Part shown: piece after piece, positions 13,878 to 20,803 of the stretch
Layout of the letters: each line of letters starts with the position of its first letter
How positions within the stretch are numbered: position 1 is the first letter of the stretch
Origin: Candidatus Nanopelagicales bacterium
GTDB lineage: Bacteria > Actinomycetota > Actinomycetes > S36-B12
Assembly: GCA_030836325.1 (NCBI GenBank)
Contig: JAURQC010000077.1
Coordinates: 1 to 24,209, forward strand
DNA length: 24,209 bases
Reading direction: 5' to 3'
Notes under the pieces: generated by a model
What the model saw: the letters and a program-made list of their open reading frames with translations, nothing else
Database searches by the model: none
What the model was told of the DNA's origin: nothing
Position numbers and translations under genes: made by a program

Positions 13878-15470
13878 GTGAGCGTTGATGCCCCTATGCC
13901 TGCTTCTGGAGAGGCTTCAGCTCGACCCGAGCCGTACGACGAAATGCTCGAAGCGGAGTCCCCGCGGTCCTCGCACCGCGCCCTGCACCAGATCCTCACC
14001 GCCCTAGGTCCCTCAGACCTGAACGAGCGGGCTCGTCAGCGCGATGCCTACCTCGACCGGCACGGCATTACTTTCTCTCTCGCCGGCCGCGAGCGGCCCT
14101 TGCCCCTGGACCTAGTCCCGCGACTGATCACGCCCGAAGAGTGGGCCACTATCGAAGCCGGGGTCGCCCAGCGCATTCGTGCGCTCGAGGCGTTCCTCGC
14201 CGACGTCTACTCCGATGGTCACATCATGCGCGATGGCGTCATTCCGCGTGCACTGGTGACGAGCTCGACTCACTACCAACGCAAGGCATGGGGTATCGAG
14301 CCAGCGAACGGCGTGCGGATCCACGTATCGGGCAGCGACCTCATCCGCGATGAGCAAGGGCAGTTCCGCGTTCTCGAAGATAACCTCCGAAACCCGTCGG
14401 GTGTGTCCTACGTCCTGGAAAACAGAAGGACGCTTGCGCATGTGCTTCCGGAAATCTTTGCCAAGCACCGAGTGCACCCGGTGAGTGAGTACCCGGAGAA
14501 GTTGCTCGAGGCGCTGCGCGCGGCTGGACCGGTGAATGTCGACGAACCGACTGTTGTGGTTCTCACCCCGGGTGTGCACAACTCCGCGCACTATGAGCAC
14601 GCGTTCCTTGCGCGCCGGATGGGCGTTGAACTCGTCGAAGGACGCGATCTGTATTGCCGTGATCAGATGGTGTGGATGCGTACCACGTCTGGTCCGCGTC
14701 CGGTGCATGTCATCTACCGACGCATTGATGATGAATTCCTTGACCCGTTGCATATGCGTGCGGACAGCGTCCTGGGTGTACCGGGACTTTTGAACGTTGC
14801 ACGAGCAAAGCGGGTGACCATCGCCAACGGAGTGGGCAATGGTGTAGCCGATGACAAAGCCGTTTACCCCTACGTTCCGGAGTTCATCCGTTACTACCTT
14901 GGTCAAGAGCCGATCTTGAACAACGTGGACACGTTCGACCTTTCCGATGTTGACCACCGCACGCACGTCTTCGAGCGCATGGACCGCATGGTGATCAAGC
15001 CGTCGGATGCCTCGGGTGGTTATGGCCTGGTTATGGGGCCCGATGCCACCGAAGAGGAACTGGCAGCGGTGCGTGTGGAGATTGAGTCGGACCCGCGCGG
15101 CTGGATCGCCCAGCCCGTTGTCACGTTCTCTACCTGCCCAACGGTTGTCGATGAGGGTGCGATTGAGCCCCGGCATGTTGACCTGCGGCCCTTCGCGGTG
15201 AACGACGGTGAGTCCGTCTACGTCCTGCCCGGTGGCTTGAGTCGTGTCGCGCTTCCCCGTGGAAGCCTGGTGGTCAACTCCAGTCAGGGTGGTGGCTCGA
15301 AAGACACGTGGGTTCTGGATGAAGAAGGGCCGCGCGTGGTTGCACCACCGGCTGTCCCCCGCGCCGTGGTGATCGACACCGACGCTCCCGAGCGCCACGA
15401 CGCCCCGAATCAGCATGAGGATCGCCTCATCCAGCAAGAGCGCCAACAGCAACAGGGGCCGGCATGCTGA
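13878..15470 (+). CDS. Circularly permuted type 2 ATP-grasp protein
   Basis: The 530-residue protein carries the family's characteristic blocks: EDNLRNPSGVSY (167-178), VIKPSDASGGYGLVMG in the middle, and a late block GGLSRVALPRGSLVVNSSQGGGSKDTW. The ATP-grasp fold is circularly permuted, and the proteins are predicted to ligate a carboxylate to an amine with ATP. It is the first gene of a tight operon with an alpha-E protein and a transglutaminase-like protein, a grouping found in many bacteria whose product is not known. Start: GTG preceded by GGAAGGGG. The last 35 or so residues, rich in Gln, Glu and Arg, form a polar tail outside the conserved domain. A long antisense open frame over this gene is a codon-bias artefact. 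Confidence 0.9.
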   Translation: MSVDAPMPASGEASARPEPYDEMLEAESPRSSHRALHQILTALGPSDLNERARQRDAYLDRHGITFSLAGRERPLPLDLVPRLITPEEWATIEAGVAQRIRALEAFLADVYSDGHIMRDGVIPRALVTSSTHYQRKAWGIEPANGVRIHVSGSDLIRDEQGQFRVLEDNLRNPSGVSYVLENRRTLAHVLPEIFAKHRVHPVSEYPEKLLEALRAAGPVNVDEPTVVVLTPGVHNSAHYEHAFLARRMGVELVEGRDLYCRDQMVWMRTTSGPRPVHVIYRRIDDEFLDPLHMRADSVLGVPGLLNVARAKRVTIANGVGNGVADDKAVYPYVPEFIRYYLGQEPILNNVDTFDLSDVDHRTHVFERMDRMVIKPSDASGGYGLVMGPDATEEELAAVRVEIESDPRGWIAQPVVTFSTCPTVVDEGAIEPRHVDLRPFAVNDGESVYVLPGGLSRVALPRGSLVVNSSQGGGSKDTWVLDEEGPRVVAPPAVPRAVVIDTDAPERHDAPNQHEDRLIQQERQQQQGPAC

Positions 15471-16369
15471 GTCGGCTGGCGGAGTCTTACTTCTGGCTCG
15501 GGCGCTACCTAGAGCGCGCCGAAGCCACCACACGGCTGCTTGCCGAGCATCACCAGCTGATGGTGGAAGACCAGTCGGTCTCGGAGCTTCTCGCGTGCGC
15601 AGTTTTACTCGAAGCACTTGCCCTTCCGCATAAAGATGTGTCCCACCCTGACGAACTGGTGCGTGCGGTCGTCGGGAACGAAGACGCCCCCTCGACGATC
15701 ATCGGTTCCGTTGCCGCGGCGCGCGACAACGCCCGTGCGGTTCGTGACTCGTTGTCGGCGGAAACCTTCGAGGCGCTCAACACTGCCTATCTATCTCTGG
15801 TGCGAGGCGTGGTGATCACGTCGTCGCCTGGTGTGACGATGCACCGTTTGATGGAACGTCTTCTCACCGTCAACGGCGTGATCGAGTGGACGATGCCTCG
15901 TGATGAAGCGTTCCAATTCCTAGTGCTCGGGCGTGAACTTGAGCGCATCGACATGGTTGGCCGACTGTTGGCCGTTCGCCACGATCAACTCTGGCCGTCG
16001 GCCGGGCCGTCGGCAACGCTGCGGGCTGCTGGCGCCCAAACGGCCTTTACTCGGACAGGTGCTGCGCTTAATGGTGCGCAGGTCCGTGCTTACTTAGTCC
16101 TCGATCGAGTGTTCCCTCGCTCGATGCGCAACTGCGCTGCGGATGCGGAAGAAGGAGTGCGGTCACTGGCTCGACTGGGTGTTTCTGACAAGGGCGTCTT
16201 GCTGCGTGAAGTCGGCATGCTCCGATCTGCCTTGGAGTTCGAGATCGACGACGACACCGAATCGGTGGACCGGCTGGCTGAGCAGGCACGTAAGGCCGCG
16301 CACCGCGCCTCGGATCACGTCAACAAGGCGTTCTTCCGTCAATATGGCACCGTTGTGTGGAGTCACTAA
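15464..16369 (+). CDS. Alpha-E domain-containing protein (DUF403)
   Basis: The 301-residue protein starts MLSRLAESYFWLGRYLERAEATTRLL, the standard opening of alpha-E (DUF403) proteins, and is predicted to be nearly all helical. The second half repeats the pattern (FLVLGRELERIDMVGRLL, about 149-166), and the family's C-terminal helical segment is present. It has no known catalytic motif. Its start overlaps the stop of the ATP-grasp gene by seven bases and its own stop overlaps the next ATG, so the three genes are translationally coupled. Family knowledge suggests a partner of the ATP-grasp enzyme in making an unknown peptide-like or amide product; this is inference. Confidence 0.9.
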   Translation: MLSRLAESYFWLGRYLERAEATTRLLAEHHQLMVEDQSVSELLACAVLLEALALPHKDVSHPDELVRAVVGNEDAPSTIIGSVAAARDNARAVRDSLSAETFEALNTAYLSLVRGVVITSSPGVTMHRLMERLLTVNGVIEWTMPRDEAFQFLVLGRELERIDMVGRLLAVRHDQLWPSAGPSATLRAAGAQTAFTRTGAALNGAQVRAYLVLDRVFPRSMRNCAADAEEGVRSLARLGVSDKGVLLREVGMLRSALEFEIDDDTESVDRLAEQARKAAHRASDHVNKAFFRQYGTVVWSH

Positions 16370-17223
16370 TGGCGGGCCGTCGACTCCGCATCGTCCACCA
16401 CACCGCGTACCAATACTCAGAACCGGTGGAGGTGTCTTTCAACGAGGTACGGATGACGCCGCTGGACAGCGGTGGCCAGCGACTCCTAGGGCATGAATTA
16501 TCGGTGTATCCGGGGGCAACCATCCAGACCTATACCGACTACTGGGGCGCGTTCGTCGAGGCGTTCGACGTCCACACCGAGCACCGGGTCTTGGAGATCA
16601 CCGCGACCAGCACGGTGGATACTCCGGCGATGCCGACCGAGATCGGTGGTGGCACATGGTCCGATGTGCACGCAGCAAGTGTGCGTGATCGATTCGGTGA
16701 GTACCTGTCATTCAGTGACTACGTCGACCACGCTGATGCAGACGAACGACGCAAGGCCCTCGTGGGGCAACTTCGCGATCTTCCGCGCCCGCGTGATGCG
16801 GCTCTCGAGGCGATGCGGGCGATCCGTGCGCAAATGACATACACACCCGGCGTCACCGGCGTGTACACAACTGCTGCTGAAGCCTGGTCCGATGGCCACG
16901 GGGTGTGCCAGGACTTCACGCACGTGCTGCTCTCCCTGCTGCGCACTCTGGGGATTCCAGCGCGCTACGTCAGCGGCTACCTACACACCGAGGAAGAAGC
17001 GCCTGGCGACACCGTGGTCGGTGAGTCCCATGCGTGGGTCGAGTACTGGGACGGCGATTGGCATGCCCTTGATCCAACCAACGATCGTGCGGTCGGTAGC
17101 GCGCACGTGATCGTTGCGCGGGGCCGTGACTATTCCGACGTCGCTCCGGTGTCTGGTATCTACGCCGGTGGGCAAAGCGCCGGTTTCTTGGTGAGCGTGT
17201 CGATCACCCAACTCGTGGAATAG
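16369..17223 (+). CDS. Transglutaminase-like cysteine peptidase family protein
   Basis: From the ATG at 16369 (TAATG overlap with the alpha-E stop) the protein is 284 residues. It has the bacterial transglutaminase N-terminal domain (LRIVHHTAYQYSEPV onward) and a transglutaminase core with C180 in GVCQDFTH, H221 in ESHAWVEYW and D235 in LDPTND, a complete catalytic triad. An ATG four codons earlier is possible but lies inside the alpha-E gene. No signal peptide is seen, so it is cytosolic. In this operon it may process or cross-link the product of the ATP-grasp/alpha-E pair. Such proteins may act as peptidases or amidases rather than true transglutaminases. Confidence 0.92.
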   Translation: MAGRRLRIVHHTAYQYSEPVEVSFNEVRMTPLDSGGQRLLGHELSVYPGATIQTYTDYWGAFVEAFDVHTEHRVLEITATSTVDTPAMPTEIGGGTWSDVHAASVRDRFGEYLSFSDYVDHADADERRKALVGQLRDLPRPRDAALEAMRAIRAQMTYTPGVTGVYTTAAEAWSDGHGVCQDFTHVLLSLLRTLGIPARYVSGYLHTEEEAPGDTVVGESHAWVEYWDGDWHALDPTNDRAVGSAHVIVARGRDYSDVAPVSGIYAGGQSAGFLVSVSITQLVE

Positions 17224-17282
17224 CCGATCACGAGGACGGTCCTTCCAGCGCGTGATGCCGACGTACTAGCGTTGGCTCTCCA

Positions 17283-17367
17283 GGCGAGGTGGCAGAGCGG
17301 CCGATTGCAGGCGCCTTGAAAGCGCCCGAGGGGAAACCCTCCGGGGGTTCAAATCCCTCCCTCGCCG
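17283..17367 (+). tRNA. tRNA-Ser(UGA)
   Basis: The 85-base gene folds as a class II tRNA. Acceptor GGCGAGG (17283-17289) pairs with CCTCGCC (17360-17366) and the discriminator is G17367. The anticodon stem GGCGC/GCGCC encloses the loop CTTGAAA with anticodon TGA at 17317-17319. A long variable arm (CGAGGGGAAACCCTCCG) is typical of serine tRNAs, and the T-loop is TTCAAAT. CCA is not encoded. It reads UCA, and by wobble other UCN codons. Confidence 0.95.
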
Positions 17368-17394
17368 CGTGAAGTTGTCGGGCGTGATGCATCG

Positions 17395-17886
17395 ATGACG
17401 CTGGGCGGCTACGTACTGCTCGGTGTCATCGACATCGCGGTCATCGCCGGGCTTTCTGTTCTGATCGGTGCCACGGCTCCCCGTTGGCCTGATCGGTGGC
17501 TAAGCCACGATTCCGGGCTCACCCGCCCTGCCCGCTGGGAGACCGCTGCCTTCTACCGTCACTTGGGTGCAGCTCGTTTGGCGGTGAAACTGCCCGAGCT
17601 TGGGGCACTTTTTGGGGGTCGTAGCAAGAGCGATCTTCCGCAGCGGGATCTGGCGTCCCTGGAGATCTACCTGGTGGAAGTACGACGAGCCATTTGGGTG
17701 CACTCGCTGTCGCTTCTCACGTGGCTACCTCTCCTAGCATTCAATCCATGGTGGCTGTCGCTGGCCGGGGCGATCATCGCTATCGGTGTGAACCTGCCCT
17801 TCTTGATCATCCTGCGGGGCAATAACGTTCGACTCTCGCGCATGGTGACGGTCATGCGAGCCCGAGAGCAGGAGAGTGAACGGTGA
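17395..17886 (+). CDS. CrtO-like glycosyl-carotenoid acyltransferase family membrane protein
   Basis: The 163-residue protein has an N-terminal membrane segment (about 5-27), then APRWPDRWL, a RPARWETAAFYRHLG stretch, and two further hydrophobic segments ending NLPFLIILRGNNVRLSRM. This order, the length, and the N-LPF-I.-R-N-R/VRL ending match the CrtO (glycosyl-4,4'-diaponeurosporenoate acyltransferase) family. In staphylococci CrtO acylates the sugar of staphyloxanthin; in other bacteria most members are uncharacterised. No carotenoid gene is nearby, so the substrate is open. The gene begins 27 bases after the tRNA and overlaps the next gene by four bases (GTGA), so co-expression with the DDAH-like gene is likely. 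The ribosome binding site is weak. Confidence 0.65.
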   Translation: MTLGGYVLLGVIDIAVIAGLSVLIGATAPRWPDRWLSHDSGLTRPARWETAAFYRHLGAARLAVKLPELGALFGGRSKSDLPQRDLASLEIYLVEVRRAIWVHSLSLLTWLPLLAFNPWWLSLAGAIIAIGVNLPFLIILRGNNVRLSRMVTVMRAREQESER

Positions 17887-18728
17887 ACGAATTCGGTGTG
17901 CGTTCGATGACGGCCGACATGACGCGAGTAGCCGTACGCCCACCATCTGCGCGAGGTGACTACGGCGTCGCCCACTGGGAACAACCTCTGGACTTGGAAC
18001 TCCTGGCCGAGCAGCACGCTGCGTTCACCGAGTTGCTTGCTCATTTCGGGTGTGACGTCGTCGTTCTCGATCCCGTCGATGACATGCCCGATGCGATTTT
18101 CACTTACGACCCATGCTTTGTAGTGAGTGATGGCTTCATTGAGTTCCAGGGCGCCAAGCAGGTGCGCGCTGGTGAGCCGCCGTTGTTGTCTGCGGAACTG
18201 CAAAATCTTGGAATTCCGTTCATTGGTCGCTTGAGCGGGAGCGCGACCGCTGATGGCGGTGACATGTTCTGGCTTGATGAGTCGACTCTCGCGGTAGGTC
18301 GCTCGTACCGCACGAATGATGCCGCGATCGAGCAACTGCGCGAGATGCTCGCACCGGATGTGTCTATGGAGGCGTTCGATCTACCGCATGATCAAGGCCC
18401 GGAGTTCTGCCTGCACCTGATGAGCGTCGTCTCACCGGTTCGTGACGACCTCGCTGTTGTGTGCGAGCGGTTGGCACCGATTCGTTTGCTTGAGGCATTG
18501 CGTGCGCGAGGTGTCGAACTACTGTCGCTACCAGAGGAGGATTACGCGACCTTAGGCTGCAATGTGCTCACGATCCGCCCCGGTGTTGCGGTGATCGCGT
18601 CCGGAAACGACGCCACTGTGCAGTTGCTGCGCAATCATGGTGTGGACGTGCACGTGTACGCGTCCAGTGAGATCACCAAGGGCGAAGGCGGGCCTACGTG
18701 TCTGACCCGCCCGATCTCCCGTCTTTAA
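17883..18728 (+). CDS. Dimethylarginine dimethylaminohydrolase (DDAH)-like amidinotransferase-fold hydrolase
   Basis: The 281-residue protein has the guanidino-modifying enzyme layout: DAIFTYDPCFV (about 70-80), TADGGDMFW at 122-130, VGRSYRTND at 138-146, H178 in EFCLHLMSV and the nucleophile C273 in GGPTCLTRPI. DDAH hydrolyses methylated arginines to citrulline and methylamines; related enzymes act on arginine or other guanidines, so the substrate is not certain. The start is GTG, overlapping the stop of the acyltransferase-like gene. The protein is cytosolic. Transcription is probably stopped by the strong palindromes that follow between this gene and the convergent alcohol dehydrogenase. 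Confidence 0.87.
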   Translation: MNEFGVRSMTADMTRVAVRPPSARGDYGVAHWEQPLDLELLAEQHAAFTELLAHFGCDVVVLDPVDDMPDAIFTYDPCFVVSDGFIEFQGAKQVRAGEPPLLSAELQNLGIPFIGRLSGSATADGGDMFWLDESTLAVGRSYRTNDAAIEQLREMLAPDVSMEAFDLPHDQGPEFCLHLMSVVSPVRDDLAVVCERLAPIRLLEALRARGVELLSLPEEDYATLGCNVLTIRPGVAVIASGNDATVQLLRNHGVDVHVYASSEITKGEGGPTCLTRPISRL

Positions 18729-18754
18729 CCCGTCTCCCGAAACCACCCCCCGTT

Positions 18755-18773
18755 TCCCCCGGAATCCGGGGGA
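18755..18773 (+). terminator. Palindromic terminator, copy 2 of the repeated hairpin
   Basis: TCCCCCGG (18755-18762) pairs with CCGGGGGA (18766-18773) around the loop AAT. It lies 26 bases after the DDAH-like stop. Core and loop are identical to copy 3 at 18807-18841. A partial copy (ACCGGGGAAAG, 18795-18805) lies between the two. Confidence 0.6.
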
Positions 18774-18806
18774 TTTGACGTGAATCGCAGCGAAACCGGG
18801 GAAAGC

Positions 18807-18841
18807 AACGCGTTTCCCCCGGAATCCGGGGGAAACGCGTT
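18807..18841. terminator. Strong bidirectional terminator, copy 3 of the repeated hairpin
   Basis: AACGCGTTTCCCCCGG (18807-18822) pairs perfectly over 16 bases with CCGGGGGAAACGCGTT (18826-18841) around the loop AAT. It lies between the convergent DDAH-like and alcohol dehydrogenase genes, 18 bases from the stop of the latter. Being symmetrical, it can serve both strands. It is an extended version of the copies at 800-820 and 18755-18773. Confidence 0.75.
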
Positions 18842-18859
18842 GGAGGAGCGGATTGAGGG

Positions 18860-19897
18860 TTAGAACGTGGAGGCGTCGATCACAAAGCGGTAGCGGACGT
18901 CGCTATTCACCACGCGGTCCCAGGCTTCGTTGATCTGGCCGGCATCGATGAGTTCGATGTCCGCGGCGTACCCGTTCTCAGCGCAGAAGTCGAGCATCTC
19001 CTGGGTTTCGGGTATTCCACCGATATTGGACCCCGCGATCCGACGCCGCTGACTGTTGAGACCAAAGATGTTCATTTCCAGTGGCTTGTCAGGCAGGCCG
19101 ACGTAGGCCATGGTTCCGTCGGTCTTGAGCAGATTAATTGCCGGATCGAGGTCGATCGGTGCGGAGACCGTGTTGACGATGAGGTCAAAGGTCATCGCCT
19201 GCTCCTTCATCGCCTCACGATCGGATAGCAGTAGAAAGTTGTGCGCGCCCAGACGCTTGGCATCCTCCTCCTTGCTCGGGGAGTGGGAGATCAACGTGAC
19301 GTCGGCACCCATGGCAACGGCGTGCTTGAGGCCCATGTGACCGAGACCACCCAGGCCCATGATTCCGACCTTCTTCCCGGGTCCGGCTTCCCACTCTCGC
19401 AGCGGCGAGTAGGTGGTGATTCCGGCGCACAGCAGCGGTGCAGCAACGTCGAGTTCCATCCCGTCGGGAATGCGCAGAACGTAGTGATCCTCAACGACGA
19501 TGGCCTTGGAGTAACCACCGTACATGACCTCACCCGCGTAGTTCTTGCCGTTGTAGGTCGGTACAAAGCCCTTGACGCAGTAGTTCTCGAGGCCGGCTTT
19601 GCAGTTGTCGCACTCCATGCACGTTTCCACGAAGACGCCCACGCCCACACGGTCGCCGGGAGCGAACTTCGTGACATCGCTGCCGACGGCAGAAACGATG
19701 CCCGCGATTTCGTGGCCGGGAACCATCGGGAAAATCGAGGTAAACCATTCCTCGCGCGCCTGGTGGATGTCGGAGTGACACACGCCGGAGTACTTGATGT
19801 CGATCAGAACATCGTGCGGGCGCAGGTCGCGGCGCTCGATGGTGTGCGGTTCGAGCGGGGCTCCGGCGCTCATGGCGGCGTAAGCGGCAGTCTCCAT
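18860..19897 (-). CDS. Zinc-dependent alcohol dehydrogenase, NADP(H)-type CAD family
   Basis: From the ATG at 19897 the protein has 345 residues. Catalytic zinc ligands are C40, H62 (with E63) and C157; the structural zinc site is C93, C96, C99 and C107. The Rossmann motif GLGGLGHMGLK starts at 181. The sequence is of the cinnamyl-alcohol dehydrogenase type (YahK/AdhC), which reduce a wide range of aldehydes with NADPH. The frame is open further upstream to 20062, but that part overlaps the shikimate-dehydrogenase-like gene and is arginine-rich; AGGAGA just before ATG 19897 decides the start. It begins 11 bases after the stop of that gene, with which it forms an operon. Confidence 0.93.
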   Translation of the reverse strand: METAAYAAMSAGAPLEPHTIERRDLRPHDVLIDIKYSGVCHSDIHQAREEWFTSIFPMVPGHEIAGIVSAVGSDVTKFAPGDRVGVGVFVETCMECDNCKAGLENYCVKGFVPTYNGKNYAGEVMYGGYSKAIVVEDHYVLRIPDGMELDVAAPLLCAGITTYSPLREWEAGPGKKVGIMGLGGLGHMGLKHAVAMGADVTLISHSPSKEEDAKRLGAHNFLLLSDREAMKEQAMTFDLIVNTVSAPIDLDPAINLLKTDGTMAYVGLPDKPLEMNIFGLNSQRRRIAGSNIGGIPETQEMLDFCAENGYAADIELIDAGQINEAWDRVVNSDVRYRFVIDASTF

Positions 19898-19908
19898 GGT
19901 GATCTCTC

Positions 19909-20760
19909 CTATATCCCTAGTGCTTCTTCGAGTGCGTGGTGCATGACGGTCGCATTGAGGGTCTGTCCCGTCCATAGACGAGCGTTGACGAGCGCTTGAT
20001 TGACGAGCATGCCAAGGCCTGTCAGGGGTGTGCAGCCGGCGGCTTCGGCGGCCTGTAGCCATCGGGTCATCGGTGGATTAGCCACCACATCGGCGACGAC
20101 CATTCCCGCGGCGAAACTTGAGGTATCGACATCCAGAGTTTGGTCGGCGTTGGGATGGAACCCAAGCGATGTCGCATTGATGGCGATGTCTATTCCTTCG
20201 GGAATGACGAAGTTGGACGTCCACGGCATGAATCGAGCGCTCGCTGGAGTCTGGGAATCGACCACAGCAGCGAGTTCCTCACCGCGGTCGACCGTACGGT
20301 TGACGACGGTGATGCTTGTGGCGCCTGCCAATGCGGACTCAACTGCGATGGCCCGAGCCGCGCCGCCGGCGCCGAAGATCACAATCTGCTTGCCCGCGGG
20401 ATCGCTTACGGTGCGCAGTGACTCCACAAATCCTTGGCCGTCGGTGTTCTCCCCGGTAAGCCGTCCGTCCTTGATGACGACCGTGTTCACCGCACCGGTA
20501 ATCGCCGCGCTCGGGGCGAGCTCGTCCAAGTACTCCAGAATCGACTGCTTGTGGGGAATGGAGCAGTTGAAGCCGAGCCATCCCATCCCGATGGCACCGC
20601 GAACGGCATCGGCGAGACTTTCCGCAGCCACCTCGCAATTGATGTAGCGAACATCCAGACCGGCATCGGTATAGGCAGCCTCCATGATCGCCACAGTGGG
20701 GTTCTGCGCAGAGGAGGTGGAGAAGGATCCAGTGAGTTCGCTGAGGAATCCGGGCACCAC
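19909..20760 (-). CDS. Shikimate dehydrogenase family (AroE-like) oxidoreductase
   Basis: The 283-residue protein has the shikimate dehydrogenase layout: GSFSTSSAQN (about 11-20) at the substrate-binding SxS position, FNCSIPHK with the catalytic K71, ENTDGQGF with D107, and a Rossmann motif GAGGAARA at 130-137 followed by VNRT (typical of NADP preference). The N-terminal motif deviates from the usual SLSP, so the substrate may be quinate, shikimate or a related cyclic polyol rather than 3-dehydroshikimate in aromatic synthesis. No other aro gene is here; the partner genes suggest catabolism. Two consecutive GTG codons (20760 and 20757) are possible starts; a TACGCT hexamer six bases before the second fits a leaderless start. 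Confidence 0.87.
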   Translation of the reverse strand: MVPGFLSELTGSFSTSSAQNPTVAIMEAAYTDAGLDVRYINCEVAAESLADAVRGAIGMGWLGFNCSIPHKQSILEYLDELAPSAAITGAVNTVVIKDGRLTGENTDGQGFVESLRTVSDPAGKQIVIFGAGGAARAIAVESALAGATSITVVNRTVDRGEELAAVVDSQTPASARFMPWTSNFVIPEGIDIAINATSLGFHPNADQTLDVDTSSFAAGMVVADVVANPPMTRWLQAAEAAGCTPLTGLGMLVNQALVNARLWTGQTLNATVMHHALEEALGI

Positions 20761-20763
20761 CGC

Positions 20764-20769
20764 AGCGTA
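20764..20769 (-). promoter_or_regulatory. Candidate -10 element (TACGCT) of the AroE-like gene
   Basis: On the minus strand TACGCT ends six bases before the GTG at 20757, and no Shine-Dalgarno sequence is present. The intergenic region with the divergent dehydrogenase gene is only 43 bases, so promoters of the two genes must overlap. No convincing -35 is seen. Confidence 0.3.
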
Positions 20770-20803
20770 ATGCCGGTGGATACGTCACGACGAGTGCACC
20801 ACA

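Noticed and set aside
14112..15617. Open reading frame of 501 codons on the minus strand, opposite the ATP-grasp and alpha-E genes
   Set aside because: It mirrors conserved coding sequence on the plus strand, has a low-complexity Arg/His/Val-rich translation with no motif, and is the usual antisense artefact of GC-rich codon use.
17368..17394. Attachment site next to the tRNA-Ser gene
   Set aside because: No second copy of the tRNA 3' end was found in the window and no mobile gene follows.
19898..20062. N-terminal extension of the alcohol dehydrogenase
   Set aside because: It overlaps the AroE-like gene, is arginine-rich and unlike the family, and the ATG at 19897 has a good ribosome binding site.
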